DNA of 36,450 bases. Source: a virus. How positions within the stretch are numbered: position 1 is the first letter of the stretch; each line of letters starts with the position of its first letter. Of the stretch, positions 1-6,159 are shown in pieces. The notes beneath the pieces were generated by a model, which saw only the letters and a list, made by a program, of their open reading frames with translations, ran no database searches and was not told the origin of the DNA. Where the stretch lies: IMG/VR virus record IMGVR_UViG_3300017963_000507, positions 1-36,450 of that record; one strand, written 5' to 3'. The translations under genes were made by a program, and so were the position numbers.

Positions 1-116
1 AATCTGACTATGTTATAGATTTCGTCTAAAGCTGAATACATTTTGAAGGCATTGTGTGCCAATTCTATATCGAATCTGTCTTCATTGTTGTTATATTCAA
101 AAATTACTTTTCCCAT
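1..116 (-). CDS. Unidentified protein, N-terminal part, cut by window edge
   Basis: A leftward gene starts with ATG at 116 behind a strong SD (AGGAGGAG) and runs off the left end. About 38 residues are visible, beginning MGKVIFEYNNNEDRF and continuing IELAHNAFKMYSALDEIY. It looks acidic and partly helical, but there is too little for a family call. It is the last visible gene of the leftward recombination block and lies just after a GC-rich hairpin that could limit its transcription. Confidence 0.7.
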   Translation of the reverse strand, partial: MGKVIFEYNNNEDRFDIELAHNAFKMYSALDEIYNIVR

Positions 117-134
117 TATCTCCTCCTAAAAATG

Positions 135-181
135 GGCCCCCAAAAAAACATTCTAGCGAAAAAGGAGTTTATTCGGGGGCC
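135..181 (-). promoter_or_regulatory. Intercistronic hairpin whose loop is an inverted copy of a shared gene leader
   Basis: Seven-base arms (GGCCCCC at 135-141, GGGGGCC at 175-181) enclose a 33-base loop. On the leftward transcript the hairpin is followed by CATTTTT and then by the SD of the next gene, so it may be a weak terminator. The loop (155-171) reads UAAACUCCUUUUUCGCU in the leftward RNA. This is the exact complement of the SD leader of the ERF gene and of the gene starting at 8004. The arms and the complementarity are seen directly; a regulatory role is inferred. Confidence 0.5.
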
Positions 182-192
182 TCAAATTTTAT

Positions 193-303
193 CTATTGAT
201 CACATTCTGCTATAAAAATATATTCTGGTGGAGATCGTCTGATAATCACTTGACATGATGAAAGCCCAGACAAAAGCAGTGCTGCCAAAATAATCGTTCT
301 CAT
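193..303 (-). CDS. Tiny phage lipoprotein (36 aa)
   Basis: The ORF starts with ATG at 303, has a GAGG SD, and encodes 36 residues. The N-terminus MRTIILAALLLSGLSSC is a short lipoprotein signal: a positive charge, a hydrophobic run and a lipobox LSSC with the lipidated cysteine at residue 17. The mature part is only about 20 residues (QVIIRRSPPEYIFIAECDQ). Known phage lipoproteins of this size include Rz1-type outer spanins and superinfection-exclusion proteins such as T5 Llp. Its place among early genes rather than lysis genes slightly favours exclusion. No Rz partner is seen. Function is inferred; the lipoprotein signal is clear. Confidence 0.65.
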   Translation of the reverse strand: MRTIILAALLLSGLSSCQVIIRRSPPEYIFIAECDQ

Positions 304-328
304 TATAACCTCTTCTTTTTTATAAGGT

Positions 329-376
329 GCTATGCGTGTATGATATATGAGAGGGGTCGAACATAACACGCATAGC
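329..376. repeat. Perfect 11-bp inverted repeat
   Basis: GCTATGCGTGT (329-339) and ACACGCATAGC (366-376) form a perfect stem around a 26-base loop, between the lipoprotein gene and the stop codon of the gene starting at 585. No U-tract follows on either strand, so it is not a classical terminator. It could protect or process the leftward mRNA. Confidence 0.55.
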
Positions 377-585
377 TAAATGTATTCCTCTTCTAGATGT
401 TTTTTCATCGATTCAATTTCAATTTTAAGAAAGTTTATAAAATCTCCAAACAGAAAAACCATTTCATTTTGGATTTCATCATGAATCTTAAAAAGCTCTG
501 AATGTTGTTCTATGTCTGGAAGTTTAGCAACTTCATTCTCCAACAACGCTAAGTTTACAATCAATCTCGACACTCTCTCGTCCAT
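376..585 (-). CDS. Small acidic helical protein, unidentified (69 aa)
   Basis: The ORF starts with ATG at 585 and overlaps the end of the upstream gene by 53 bases in another frame, suggesting translational coupling. The product (MDERVSRLIVNLALLENEV...) is rich in Leu, Glu and Ile with heptad-like spacing. It probably forms a helical bundle or coiled coil. No signal peptide or catalytic motif is visible, and the family is not recognised. Confidence 0.55.
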   Translation of the reverse strand: MDERVSRLIVNLALLENEVAKLPDIEQHSELFKIHDEIQNEMVFLFGDFINFLKIEIESMKKHLEEEYI

Positions 586-814
586 TTTCTAAATGTTTTT
601 CCTTTGTGTTAAAAATAATGTTTCCTTGGCAAATATTACGCTCAAGCAATGAAAGGCGCCTCTCAAGCTCTGCATTTTTTTTCTCAAGTTCGTTTATCCT
701 GGCAAAAAGTCCTTTTCGCATTCTTTCCATCCTGGCAAAGTTTCTATCAACTTTAGCCTCAACAATAGAGACATCGTCAGATTGCAGTAAATTTGTTTGA
801 TAATATTCACTCAT
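533..814 (-). CDS. Small coiled-coil protein, unidentified (93 aa)
   Basis: The start is ATG at 814 with the SD GGAGGAG, directly after the terminator at 827-854. Residues 25-60 form a strongly charged heptad stretch (NELEKKNAELERRLSLLE), a coiled coil. The C-terminal 30 residues overlap the next gene and look less constrained. It may be a structural or adaptor protein of the early block. Confidence 0.6.
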   Translation of the reverse strand: MSEYYQTNLLQSDDVSIVEAKVDRNFARMERMRKGLFARINELEKKNAELERRLSLLERNICQGNIIFNTKEKHLENGRESVEIDCKLSVVGE

Positions 815-826
815 TGGCTCCTCCAG

Positions 827-854
827 AAAAAAGACCCCCGATAATTTCGGGGGT
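827..854 (-). terminator. Rho-independent terminator of the leftward recombination genes
   Basis: On the leftward RNA an 8-bp stem (ACCCCCGA/UCGGGGGU) with a 5-base loop is followed by CUUUUUU. It lies between the ERF gene and the next leftward gene, whose SD comes immediately after the U-tract. It probably lowers expression of the downstream small genes relative to ERF and exonuclease. Confidence 0.75.
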
Positions 855-876
855 ACGGAGAAAGATAAATGAATAG

Positions 877-1500
877 CTAATCGTTTTCATCTTGGATGTC
901 CTCATTTTTTTTTGCAAGCCAAGATTCGAAATCTTTTTTAAAACCAGCTTCGTTTGAAATATACATCTTCACAATTGGTCTCTCTTTTGTATTGAGAAAT
1001 TCAGCCCTTTCTTTGATAAATTCTATGAGAGAATTTTTTCCAAACTCTTTAGACCATTGATCTAAAAAGCCCTTAATCAATTCATTGTCATTTGTGTTTT
1101 TGTTGGAACCACGATTTCCGTCGTCATCTTCATCATTACCAACAATTCCAATCATAGATTGAAGGGAGTACCTTCGCATATAAGTGAGTGAGCTTCCAAA
1201 CTTTTGCGGGTCATTTGGGTCTTTGCATATAATTGGTGCAATCGATTTGATCCATTGTCCTGATTGGTGCATTAGAACTGTGGTTAAATAGGGCTTCTCT
1301 CCAATGACTTCTATCAGCTGGCTGAATGATAACCCATATTCCGGTAAAATATCCCTGGCGAGCTCTAAAACAGTTGGGAGGTTTAAGTAGTTTGATTTAA
1401 AAAAAGGATTCTTCGACCCCTTTTTGGGATTGCTCATGGCCTTCTGTGCCAAGGCTAATGCTTTAGCAAGCTGTTCTATATTATTCGATCTATTTTGCAT
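877..1500 (-). CDS. erf: ERF-family single-strand annealing protein
   Basis: This is a phage recombination protein that binds single-stranded DNA and anneals complementary strands. The 207-residue product carries the ERF family core: a helical start (IEQLAKALALAQKAM), then KNPFFKSNYLNLPTVLELAR, a strand region around TTVLMHQSGQWI, and the conserved stretch GSSLTYMRRYSLQSMIGI followed by the acidic DEDDDGN. The C-terminal 70 residues are variable, as is usual in the family. The start at 1500 is fixed by the leader AGCGAAAAAGGAGTTTAACATG. The exonuclease gene lies just upstream in the same leftward block, the typical two-component recombination pair. Confidence 0.88.
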   Translation of the reverse strand: MQNRSNNIEQLAKALALAQKAMSNPKKGSKNPFFKSNYLNLPTVLELARDILPEYGLSFSQLIEVIGEKPYLTTVLMHQSGQWIKSIAPIICKDPNDPQKFGSSLTYMRRYSLQSMIGIVGNDEDDDGNRGSNKNTNDNELIKGFLDQWSKEFGKNSLIEFIKERAEFLNTKERPIVKMYISNEAGFKKDFESWLAKKNEDIQDEND

Positions 1501-1502
1501 GT

Positions 1503-1519
1503 TAAACTCCTTTTTCGCT
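1503..1519 (-). promoter_or_regulatory. Extended SD leader, copy 1 (ERF gene)
   Basis: The leftward sequence AGCGAAAAAGGAGTTTA stands four bases before the ERF start codon. The same 17 bases precede the gene starting at 8004, and the first 13 precede the exonuclease gene. The bases outside the SD core are too well conserved to be explained by ribosome binding alone. Confidence 0.7.
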
Positions 1520-1563
1520 TAGTTTTGTTAAAGGTTTATTGTACTATAAAGACGTTTTATTTG

Positions 1564-2169
1564 CTATTTATTCATTTTAAAATATCGATACACATCTAGA
1601 CATTTGAAAAACATTTCTAACGATGATTCGAAATTGGAAAATTTTGTCAAGGCGGGTTTTTTCCCATCTATTCTAAGACGAATAAACATTGGTTGATCAA
1701 CATTTGAATATCCGGACTCTATTGCAAGATAACAATAGGCTGCCGCCTGCAGGTCATATGATGAGTACATGCCAGCGCTCGTTTTCCAATCCAAGATGAA
1801 TGTTTTATCATTCTTTTTGATGATCATGTCAGGCTTCCCTGTGATCTTGTGATTATCACACCATAACCTTTCTTCAAGTCTCATAGTGCTTTCATCAAAG
1901 TTGTGTGAATAGTCTGTCCAAAACCGGTCGAAAGATTCAATATAACCCTCAATGTCTTCTGGTATTACCCCAAGCTCTTTTCCTTGAAGCATTAGCTCAA
2001 TGATCCTATGGGTACATGTGCCAATGTCTTTTTTTCTTTCGAGAACATCTTCGGGGATTTTAGACCAATCGGTAAATGCTCCGATAATTGAGGTTACCCT
2101 ATCATATGATGGGCGATCTTGATCGTTTTTGATAATTTTTGTGTCGACATAGGGATTAGAGCGTCTCAT
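1564..2169 (-). CDS. PD-(D/E)XK exonuclease (RecB/Cas4-like)
   Basis: A 201-residue nuclease of the PD-(D/E)XK superfamily. Visible core: a His in the first helix (THRIIE, H54), Glu100, then G111-K-P-D114 and, 13 residues later, D127-W-K129, followed by the helix QAAAY at 141-145. These are the usual metal- and DNA-contacting positions of RecB-like and YqaJ-like phage exonucleases. It should resect double-stranded ends to give the single strands bound by the ERF protein encoded just downstream. The start is ATG at 2169 behind AGCGAAAAAGGAG. The family call is firm; the polarity of digestion cannot be read from sequence. Confidence 0.85.
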   Translation of the reverse strand: MRRSNPYVDTKIIKNDQDRPSYDRVTSIIGAFTDWSKIPEDVLERKKDIGTCTHRIIELMLQGKELGVIPEDIEGYIESFDRFWTDYSHNFDESTMRLEERLWCDNHKITGKPDMIIKKNDKTFILDWKTSAGMYSSYDLQAAAYCYLAIESGYSNVDQPMFIRLRIDGKKPALTKFSNFESSLEMFFKCLDVYRYFKMNK

Positions 2170-2174
2170 TAGAT

Positions 2175-2187
2175 CTCCTTTTTCGCT
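2175..2187 (-). promoter_or_regulatory. Extended SD leader, copy 2 (exonuclease gene)
   Basis: AGCGAAAAAGGAG, identical over 13 bases to the leaders of the ERF gene and of the gene starting at 8004, lies seven bases before the exonuclease start. Confidence 0.65.
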
Positions 2188-2306
2188 TTAACAGAATGTT
2201 ATCAGAAAGACAAATTATCTGCAACATAAAATATAAGTCCATATTACTAAATTTGATACGATCATAACAGAGATTATCCTCCGTTGTGTTTTTGTGCTTA
2301 AATCAT

Positions 2307-2329
2307 GAAACATGAATGGGACATGTTTC
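2307..2329. promoter_or_regulatory. Operator-like palindrome in the divergent region
   Basis: GAAACATG, seven bases, then CATGTTTC form a perfect 8-bp dyad, the size and spacing of a phage repressor operator. It lies in the 483-bp stretch between the leftward exonuclease gene and the rightward gene at 2653. No repressor gene is identified nearby, so its binder is unknown. Apart from this dyad and the promoter and terminator listed, the stretch shows only ORFs of about 30 codons or fewer, none with an SD. Confidence 0.5.
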
Positions 2330-2480
2330 CTATTTCTTTTGTTGATATAGAACATCATTATCCACGTGGTTGGTTAATCTATCTAACATGATCTTCTTTT
2401 TCTAGATTTAATGCAAATTGACCAAAAAACACACCATGCCATTACAGCCAAATACAGGGTCGCACAGAGCACTTTATGCG

Positions 2481-2509
2481 TTGACCAATATATAGGCACC
2501 GCTTAATAT
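2481..2509 (+). promoter_or_regulatory. Sigma70-type promoter for the rightward early genes
   Basis: TTGACC (2481-2486), a 17-base spacer and TAATAT (2504-2509) make a strong consensus-like promoter. Transcription would begin near 2516, only about 30 bases before the hairpin terminator at 2544. Confidence 0.65.
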
Positions 2510-2543
2510 AATATTTTGCTAGAAGGCCAGCAAACACACAACA

Positions 2544-2600
2544 GGGAAGGGTCAAATATTAATCGATCTCTGTATATTTGGAAGAGCCCTTCCCGTTTTT
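2544..2600 (+). terminator. Leader terminator or attenuator
   Basis: The outer arms GGGAAGGG (2544-2551) and CCCTTCCC (2587-2594) and the inner arms CAAATAT (2553-2559) and ATATTTG (2574-2580) build a long hairpin followed by GTTTTT. It lies between the promoter at 2481 and the first gene at 2653, so read-through or antitermination is needed for expression downstream. No leader peptide is evident. Confidence 0.65.
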
Positions 2601-2652
2601 CCTTTCAAAAAAATAAATTGCTGATAAAATATGGTTAACCGGGAGGTTTAAA

Positions 2653-3054
2653 ATGAATATTTCTCCGACGGTGAGTGTAGCACCAACAATAGATCTACAC
2701 CAAGAATTTGCTTTTGCAGAAAATACTGATACCTGTGGATGTTGCGGATGCTTTAAATCTAAGACTGTACGGCCCAAACAAGAGGTCTACGTAAATAAGC
2801 ATGGACAAATTGAAAAGTTCCGCGACAAGGGTAATATGTTTCAATCGAGGCTGCGAGCTAATTCTCACCTGGCAGAACTGGTTAAATCAAGGTTTGCCGA
2901 TGACCCTATAGCCAACGATGAGGCATTTAAAACATTAAGAGAAAGACTAAACCACGATTTTGAAGAAGATCCCGTGACAGCAGAAAAACTTATTGTAATC
3001 ATTGAAGGGATTTATTCTCTGAAGTCTGAGATAAGCTCACAGTGTTCTGATTGA
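2653..3054 (+). CDS. Unidentified protein with a CGCCGC motif (133 aa)
   Basis: The start is ATG at 2653 with the SD GGGAGG. Residues 28-33 are C-G-C-C-G-C, a dense cysteine cluster that could bind metal. The region after it is basic (KSKTVRPKQ), and the C-terminal half is helical and acidic. There is no signal peptide. It is the first gene after the leader terminator. The family is not recognised. Confidence 0.65.
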   Translation: MNISPTVSVAPTIDLHQEFAFAENTDTCGCCGCFKSKTVRPKQEVYVNKHGQIEKFRDKGNMFQSRLRANSHLAELVKSRFADDPIANDEAFKTLRERLNHDFEEDPVTAEKLIVIIEGIYSLKSEISSQCSD

Positions 3055-3139
3055 AGCTCTATCGAAGTTATTTTTTCATATAAGCAACATTTTTGTAGAA
3101 TTAAAATTCTATCAAGAATAGTCTAGAAAAATTGAAAGC

Positions 3140-3224
3140 AAAAAAAGCCCGTCCTAAAAAGACGGGCATGGTCACTAGAAGCCAGGTTACTACCCTGGCG
3201 GCTTCTGGTGAAGCCTACGACTTT
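3140..3224 (-). ncRNA. Antisense small RNA in the leader of the replication gene
   Basis: On the leftward strand a perfect -10 box (TATAAT, 3231-3236) is followed by about 85 bases ending in a textbook terminator: stem GCCCGUC/GACGGGC (3147-3167), then seven U. The body can fold as AGAAGCC/GGCUUCU with an inner CCAGG/CCUGG helix (3177-3206). Alternatively the middle GGCTTC (3200-3205) can pair with GAAGCC at 3210-3215, so the two hairpins exclude each other. The -35 is poor. The layout recalls phage C4 antisense RNAs and plasmid countertranscribed RNAs, from memory only. The 370 bases from 3055 to 3423 hold this RNA and no convincing gene. Confidence 0.5.
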
Positions 3225-3423
3225 CGAAACATTATAAAACACCACACTCAGGAAAGAGATTTGTCTATAATGACCGAATCAAAGTCATTGACTACATTAT
3301 TCCACTTTTCAAGGATAAAAACAATCTTTTTTAAGATTATTTCCAAGAAGAAGTGGAAGAAGTGCAATAAGGTTATCTTCTTCCTGGGAAAAAAGCAACA
3401 ACTTTCTCAAGGGGGAAATTATT

Positions 3424-4314
3424 ATGATCAAACAAAACCAATCATCAGCAGAAATCTACGCTGAAGTCCTTTTAACACAAAAAGAACCCGCTTATTACGC
3501 TCAAGTGCCCTCTAGCGTTTTTTATTGTACTTATATAGAGACCGATAACGAAGGTAACCGTATAAGGAAAAAGCTAAGTAGCAATGCTATTGCTCTATAC
3601 ACACTGTTGAGAAGTGTTGCAGGCTCTAAGGGGGCCTGTTGGATGAATACAAAACATCTAGCCGAATTACTTGGGAGATCGCCGAGTGTCGTAAGTGAAT
3701 CAAAAAAAGAGCTTCAACAACCAATGGAGCAGCTTAACGATAAACCGCTTATTAGTATTGAAAACAAAACTAAGCGAAGAATGGATTCTACTGGGGGCAC
3801 AAAGTATCATGTCATTACAATAGAATTCATATGGCCGGAAAACAATGCATTTATGGCTACTCGAAAACATTGGACCAATCCGAATGTTCATAACTCCAGG
3901 TCGGATTCGGATATAGAATCTGAGAACAGCTCGGATTCGGATATAGAATCTGAGCCCCCAGGCTCGCGTTCGGATATAGAACCAAATAACAGAATACAGA
4001 AGAAGAACCATTCTGTAACAGAAGAACCACCCGGCGATGCCGGCGATGTCTGTTTACCTATCGGTACTGATTCTGTAAATTCTGTACAGGAAGAATACCG
4101 GAAACAAAGAGAACGTACGGAAAGTCAACTTAGGAAATTCGGATGCGATAATAATTTCATTAAAGAAATGTTAAAACGCTTCACACCAAAACGCATCCTA
4201 AATGGAGGGATATATACTTGTGAACAACTCAAAAGAAAAGCCATTGGGAATCGATTCGGCTATCTCCGCAGAGCAATAGAAGATGGCAGGGAATGGATCT
4301 TTACCGAAAATTAA
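3424..4314 (+). CDS. Replication initiator-like protein with winged-helix N-terminus
   Basis: This 296-residue protein has a putative helix-turn-helix domain at about 50-100: helix LSSNAIALYTLLRSVA, then MNTKHLAELLGRSPSVVSES. It resembles the DNA-binding halves of phage O-type and plasmid initiators. Residues 160-190 are a low-complexity Ser-Asp-Glu linker (SDSDIES repeated) whose DNA forms three palindromic iterons. The C-terminal part is basic and helical. Start ATG at 3424 with SD AAGGGGG. The arrangement matches lambda O, where the origin iterons lie in the middle of the initiator gene. The leftward small RNA at 3140-3224 covers its leader. The initiator role is inferred from domain, iterons and position; no helicase loader is recognised. 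Confidence 0.62.
   Translation: MIKQNQSSAEIYAEVLLTQKEPAYYAQVPSSVFYCTYIETDNEGNRIRKKLSSNAIALYTLLRSVAGSKGACWMNTKHLAELLGRSPSVVSESKKELQQPMEQLNDKPLISIENKTKRRMDSTGGTKYHVITIEFIWPENNAFMATRKHWTNPNVHNSRSDSDIESENSSDSDIESEPPGSRSDIEPNNRIQKKNHSVTEEPPGDAGDVCLPIGTDSVNSVQEEYRKQRERTESQLRKFGCDNNFIKEMLKRFTPKRILNGGIYTCEQLKRKAIGNRFGYLRRAIEDGREWIFTEN
3901..3987. repeat. Three palindromic iterons, probable replication origin
   Basis: Two identical 24-bp units (3901-3924 and 3931-3954) are 30 bp apart, and a third diverged unit (3964-3987) lies 33 bp further on. Each has a dyad around the core GGATATA: GATTC/GAATC arms in units 1 and 2, GTTC/GAAC arms in unit 3. The arms of unit 3 changed on both sides, keeping the symmetry. 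The spacing is close to three helical turns. Downstream DNA is A-rich. Confidence 0.65.
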
Positions 4315-4364
4315 AAATGAGAATAAGTTTATATGTTGTTGATAGTAAGTTAATTATAAACATT

Positions 4365-4393
4365 TTGACAGCTTAAGTGATTGATGTTATTGT
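4365..4393 (+). promoter_or_regulatory. Possible promoter after the replication gene
   Basis: TTGACA (4365-4370), a 17-base spacer and TATTGT. A second TATAAT-like box lies eight bases downstream. It would drive the small-gene operon from 4419 onward. Confidence 0.45.
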
Positions 4394-4418
4394 TGTATAA
4401 TAAAGCAGGATAAAAAAT

Positions 4419-4583
4419 ATGTCATATCTTGATGAACAAGAACAAGAACAATGGGTCGAAGACTTTGATTCAATGATTGAATATATTAAATTACAAAGAG
4501 TCAAACCTGTTTTCATTTTCAGGGGTAAAAAATATAAAAAGTTGGGAACGATGGAATATTATTTCTCGTGTGTATCCGATTGA
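4419..4583 (+). CDS. Small ORF overlapping the HNH gene (54 aa), possible frameshifted N-terminus
   Basis: The ORF starts with ATG at 4419 behind an AGGA-type SD and ends at 4581-4583. The product is acidic at the start (MSYLDEQEQEQWVEDF), then basic, ending MEYYFSCVSD. The HNH frame, one base ahead, reads IISRVYPIDWEEIAKHI over the same region, which looks like the continuation of a single protein. Either this is a separate small gene, or it is the N-terminal part of an HNH gene with a +1 shift near 4561-4580. Confidence 0.45.
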   Translation: MSYLDEQEQEQWVEDFDSMIEYIKLQRVKPVFIFRGKKYKKLGTMEYYFSCVSD

Positions 4584-4830
4584 TTGGGAAGAGATAGCAA
4601 AACATATTAAATCAATGTCATATTGCGAATTTCTGAAAACTCCATATTGGAAAGCTGTTTCACAACATGCAAAACATGTTGCTAGATATAAATGTCAACT
4701 TTGTGGGAGTAAAACAAACCTGGCGACACACCATCGCGATTACTCATGTCATGGTTATGAGCACAAAATGGTGAAGGAGTTGATAGCGCTTTGCAGTGAT
4801 TGCCATGAGAAGTTTCATCAAAAATCGTAA
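4477..4830 (+). CDS. HNH endonuclease
   Basis: The C-terminal 60 residues form an HNH nuclease: CQLC zinc knuckle, then the ATHHRDY catalytic His pair, the HGYEH region and CSDCHEKFH. This is the phage HNH type with a YCEFLKTPYWKAVS lead-in. The start is uncertain: the open frame begins with a TTG at 4477, a GTG lies at 4570 and the first ATG at 4615. None has an SD. The conserved-looking stretch VYPIDWEEIAKHIK before the ATG argues that translation enters from upstream, perhaps by frameshift from the ORF at 4419. It is probably a free-standing homing-type nuclease. Confidence 0.75.
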   Translation: MNILNYKESNLFSFSGVKNIKSWERWNIISRVYPIDWEEIAKHIKSMSYCEFLKTPYWKAVSQHAKHVARYKCQLCGSKTNLATHHRDYSCHGYEHKMVKELIALCSDCHEKFHQKS

Positions 4831-4854
4831 ATGACAAAACAATAGGAGGCAAAT

Positions 4855-5103
4855 ATGACATATTCTGTTGCAAACACGTATAGATCTCATCATATAGAAT
4901 TCGTAATAAAATATTATGAAGGAATTGGGTATAATCAGTTTAAAATAAAACGTATATCTGAAGATATGTACAAAGTTAGACCAATTGTCAAGGTGGCAAA
5001 TCCGTTACTTCTGAGTCAAGAATTAAGAAGTGATTCATTGAGTCATGTTTTGGGTCAAAAATCAATAACTGAGTCATTAAACAATGGAGAAGGGGATGCC
5101 TAA
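4855..5103 (+). CDS. Small protein with an EDMYKVRPI motif (82 aa)
   Basis: Start ATG at 4855 with SD GGAGG. The product is basic and aromatic-rich. Its middle, FKIKRISEDMYKVRPI, matches FLIQKCKFDMYSVRPI in the protein encoded at 5884-6159, so the two appear to be diverged paralogues. No catalytic motif is seen. The gene overlaps the next by eight bases. Confidence 0.6.
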   Translation: MTYSVANTYRSHHIEFVIKYYEGIGYNQFKIKRISEDMYKVRPIVKVANPLLLSQELRSDSLSHVLGQKSITESLNNGEGDA

Positions 5104-5503
5104 AAAAAAGCTTCGTCATATGACTCCTTTGGAGACTCCAAAGGTTAAAAATATAAAAAAAAAATCCAAAGAACCTCCTGTTGATGCAGATATTTATTCT
5201 TACATGGATATAATAGAAAAAAAAACAAATAAGACCTTAGAAGGAATAGAAAACAAGGTTGATCTGTGTTTGGAGAAAGTGTTAGAAGATATTACAAAAA
5301 CGCTTACTAAAATAAATAACATGATTAAACAAACAAAGGTAGAACATGAAAATACTAAAAAAGCAGTTGTTGAGGTTGATGATAATTTAAGAAATGTGTT
5401 GCTGGCTATTCGACAAAATGAATATCTCCAGGCCTGGTATCCTGAACAGGCTGGATTTCCAGAGATGAAGGTTGTGGGTAAACATCCATCGAAATTAAAA
5501 TGA
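5096..5503 (+). CDS. Coiled-coil protein, unidentified (135 aa)
   Basis: I chose ATG 5096 over the in-frame ATG 5084 because GGAG at 5086-5089 then sits at the right distance. The N-terminus is lysine-rich (MPKKKLRHM). Residues 45-110 are long amphipathic helices with heptads (LEKVLEDITKTLTKINNMI), and the end is aromatic and compact (LQAWYPEQAGFPEM). It is likely oligomeric. Confidence 0.6.
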   Translation: MPKKKLRHMTPLETPKVKNIKKKSKEPPVDADIYSYMDIIEKKTNKTLEGIENKVDLCLEKVLEDITKTLTKINNMIKQTKVEHENTKKAVVEVDDNLRNVLLAIRQNEYLQAWYPEQAGFPEMKVVGKHPSKLK

Positions 5504-5561
5504 TACTTGTCAAAAAACAATGATATCCACATCCTCAAAGTTGTGAGATATGAGGAAGGAC

Positions 5562-5705
5562 ATGGAAAAACAGTCAGATTCTAATCAAAAAGAACTTGAT
5601 GAAGCGCTAAGCCGTTATTTTATGACCGGCATAATTGGGCTGATGTTTTTCAGCTCGGCAGCATTAACTTTTTGGATTTGGCGAATAATATTGTTAGGGC
5701 ATTAA
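5562..5705 (+). CDS. Small single-pass membrane protein (47 aa)
   Basis: Start ATG at 5562 with an excellent SD (GAGGAAGG). Residues 1-20 are polar and acidic. Residues 21-46 form one transmembrane helix (MTGIIGLMFFSSAALTFWIW). Its stop codon is immediately followed by the next start. It lies among replication genes, so it is not obviously a holin. Confidence 0.65.
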   Translation: MEKQSDSNQKELDEALSRYFMTGIIGLMFFSSAALTFWIWRIILLGH

Positions 5706-5894
5706 ATGATGCATCCGCTTTGTCGCACAAAAACCATTGTTTGCTCTCCGTTTTCCTATGGCAAATGTGTCCGAACTCTTAAAAACGAGCGGTATAAAAT
5801 AATTGATGAAAAGATACTTATAAATGGAATGGTTCAAATATCTGGAATTCAAGAAATAGCCAAAACTCATTTAGGAGAAAAATATGAATGTTGA
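5706..5894 (+). CDS. Small unidentified protein (62 aa)
   Basis: The ATG directly follows the stop of the membrane protein gene, and the end overlaps the next gene by 11 bases. The product is basic, with three cysteines and no clear motif. Its operon position supports a real gene; the sequence alone is weak. Confidence 0.5.
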   Translation: MMHPLCRTKTIVCSPFSYGKCVRTLKNERYKIIDEKILINGMVQISGIQEIAKTHLGEKYEC

Positions 5895-6159
5895 CCCAAT
5901 ACAAAGCCCAAGGCTTCCTAGGATAGAATTTCCCAAAAGACTTTGTGGTAAAATGCCACATATACAGCCAATAAATTATTCATTGCCACCATTTTATGTT
6001 TACCAAATCCAAGAAGCAATTCTTGAATATGAACAATTGGGAGCTAGAAATTTTTTGATACAAAAGTGCAAATTTGACATGTATTCGGTTCGTCCTATCG
6101 ATCCATCTATTCAAGAGATATTCGAAAAAAAACTAGTTTATAGAGAAAAAAATGATTGA
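5884..6159 (+). CDS. Small protein with a DMYSVRPI motif (91 aa)
   Basis: Start ATG at 5884 with SD AGGAGA. The first 40 residues are proline-rich, followed by a helix (YQIQEAILEYEQLGARN) and the motif FDMYSVRPID shared with the protein encoded at 4855-5103. The shared element suggests a small phage-specific fold that duplicated within the operon. Confidence 0.6.
   Translation: MNVDPIQSPRLPRIEFPKRLCGKMPHIQPINYSLPPFYVYQIQEAILEYEQLGARNFLIQKCKFDMYSVRPIDPSIQEIFEKKLVYREKND

Noticed and set aside
606-800. Rightward 64-codon frame
   Set aside because: Shadow of the coiled-coil gene on the other strand, Ser/Phe-rich and with no SD.
2430-2512. Short rightward frames of about 30 codons in the divergent region
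   Set aside because: No SD, and they run through the promoter at 2481.
3132-3464. Open frame of 110 codons upstream of the initiator gene
   Set aside because: Starts with TTG, has no SD, and its codons simply read through the hairpins and terminator of the leftward small RNA.
3901-3987. Possible CRISPR array from 24-bp repeats at 30-bp spacing
   Set aside because: Spacers would be only 6-9 bases and the repeats are within a coding frame; iterons fit better.
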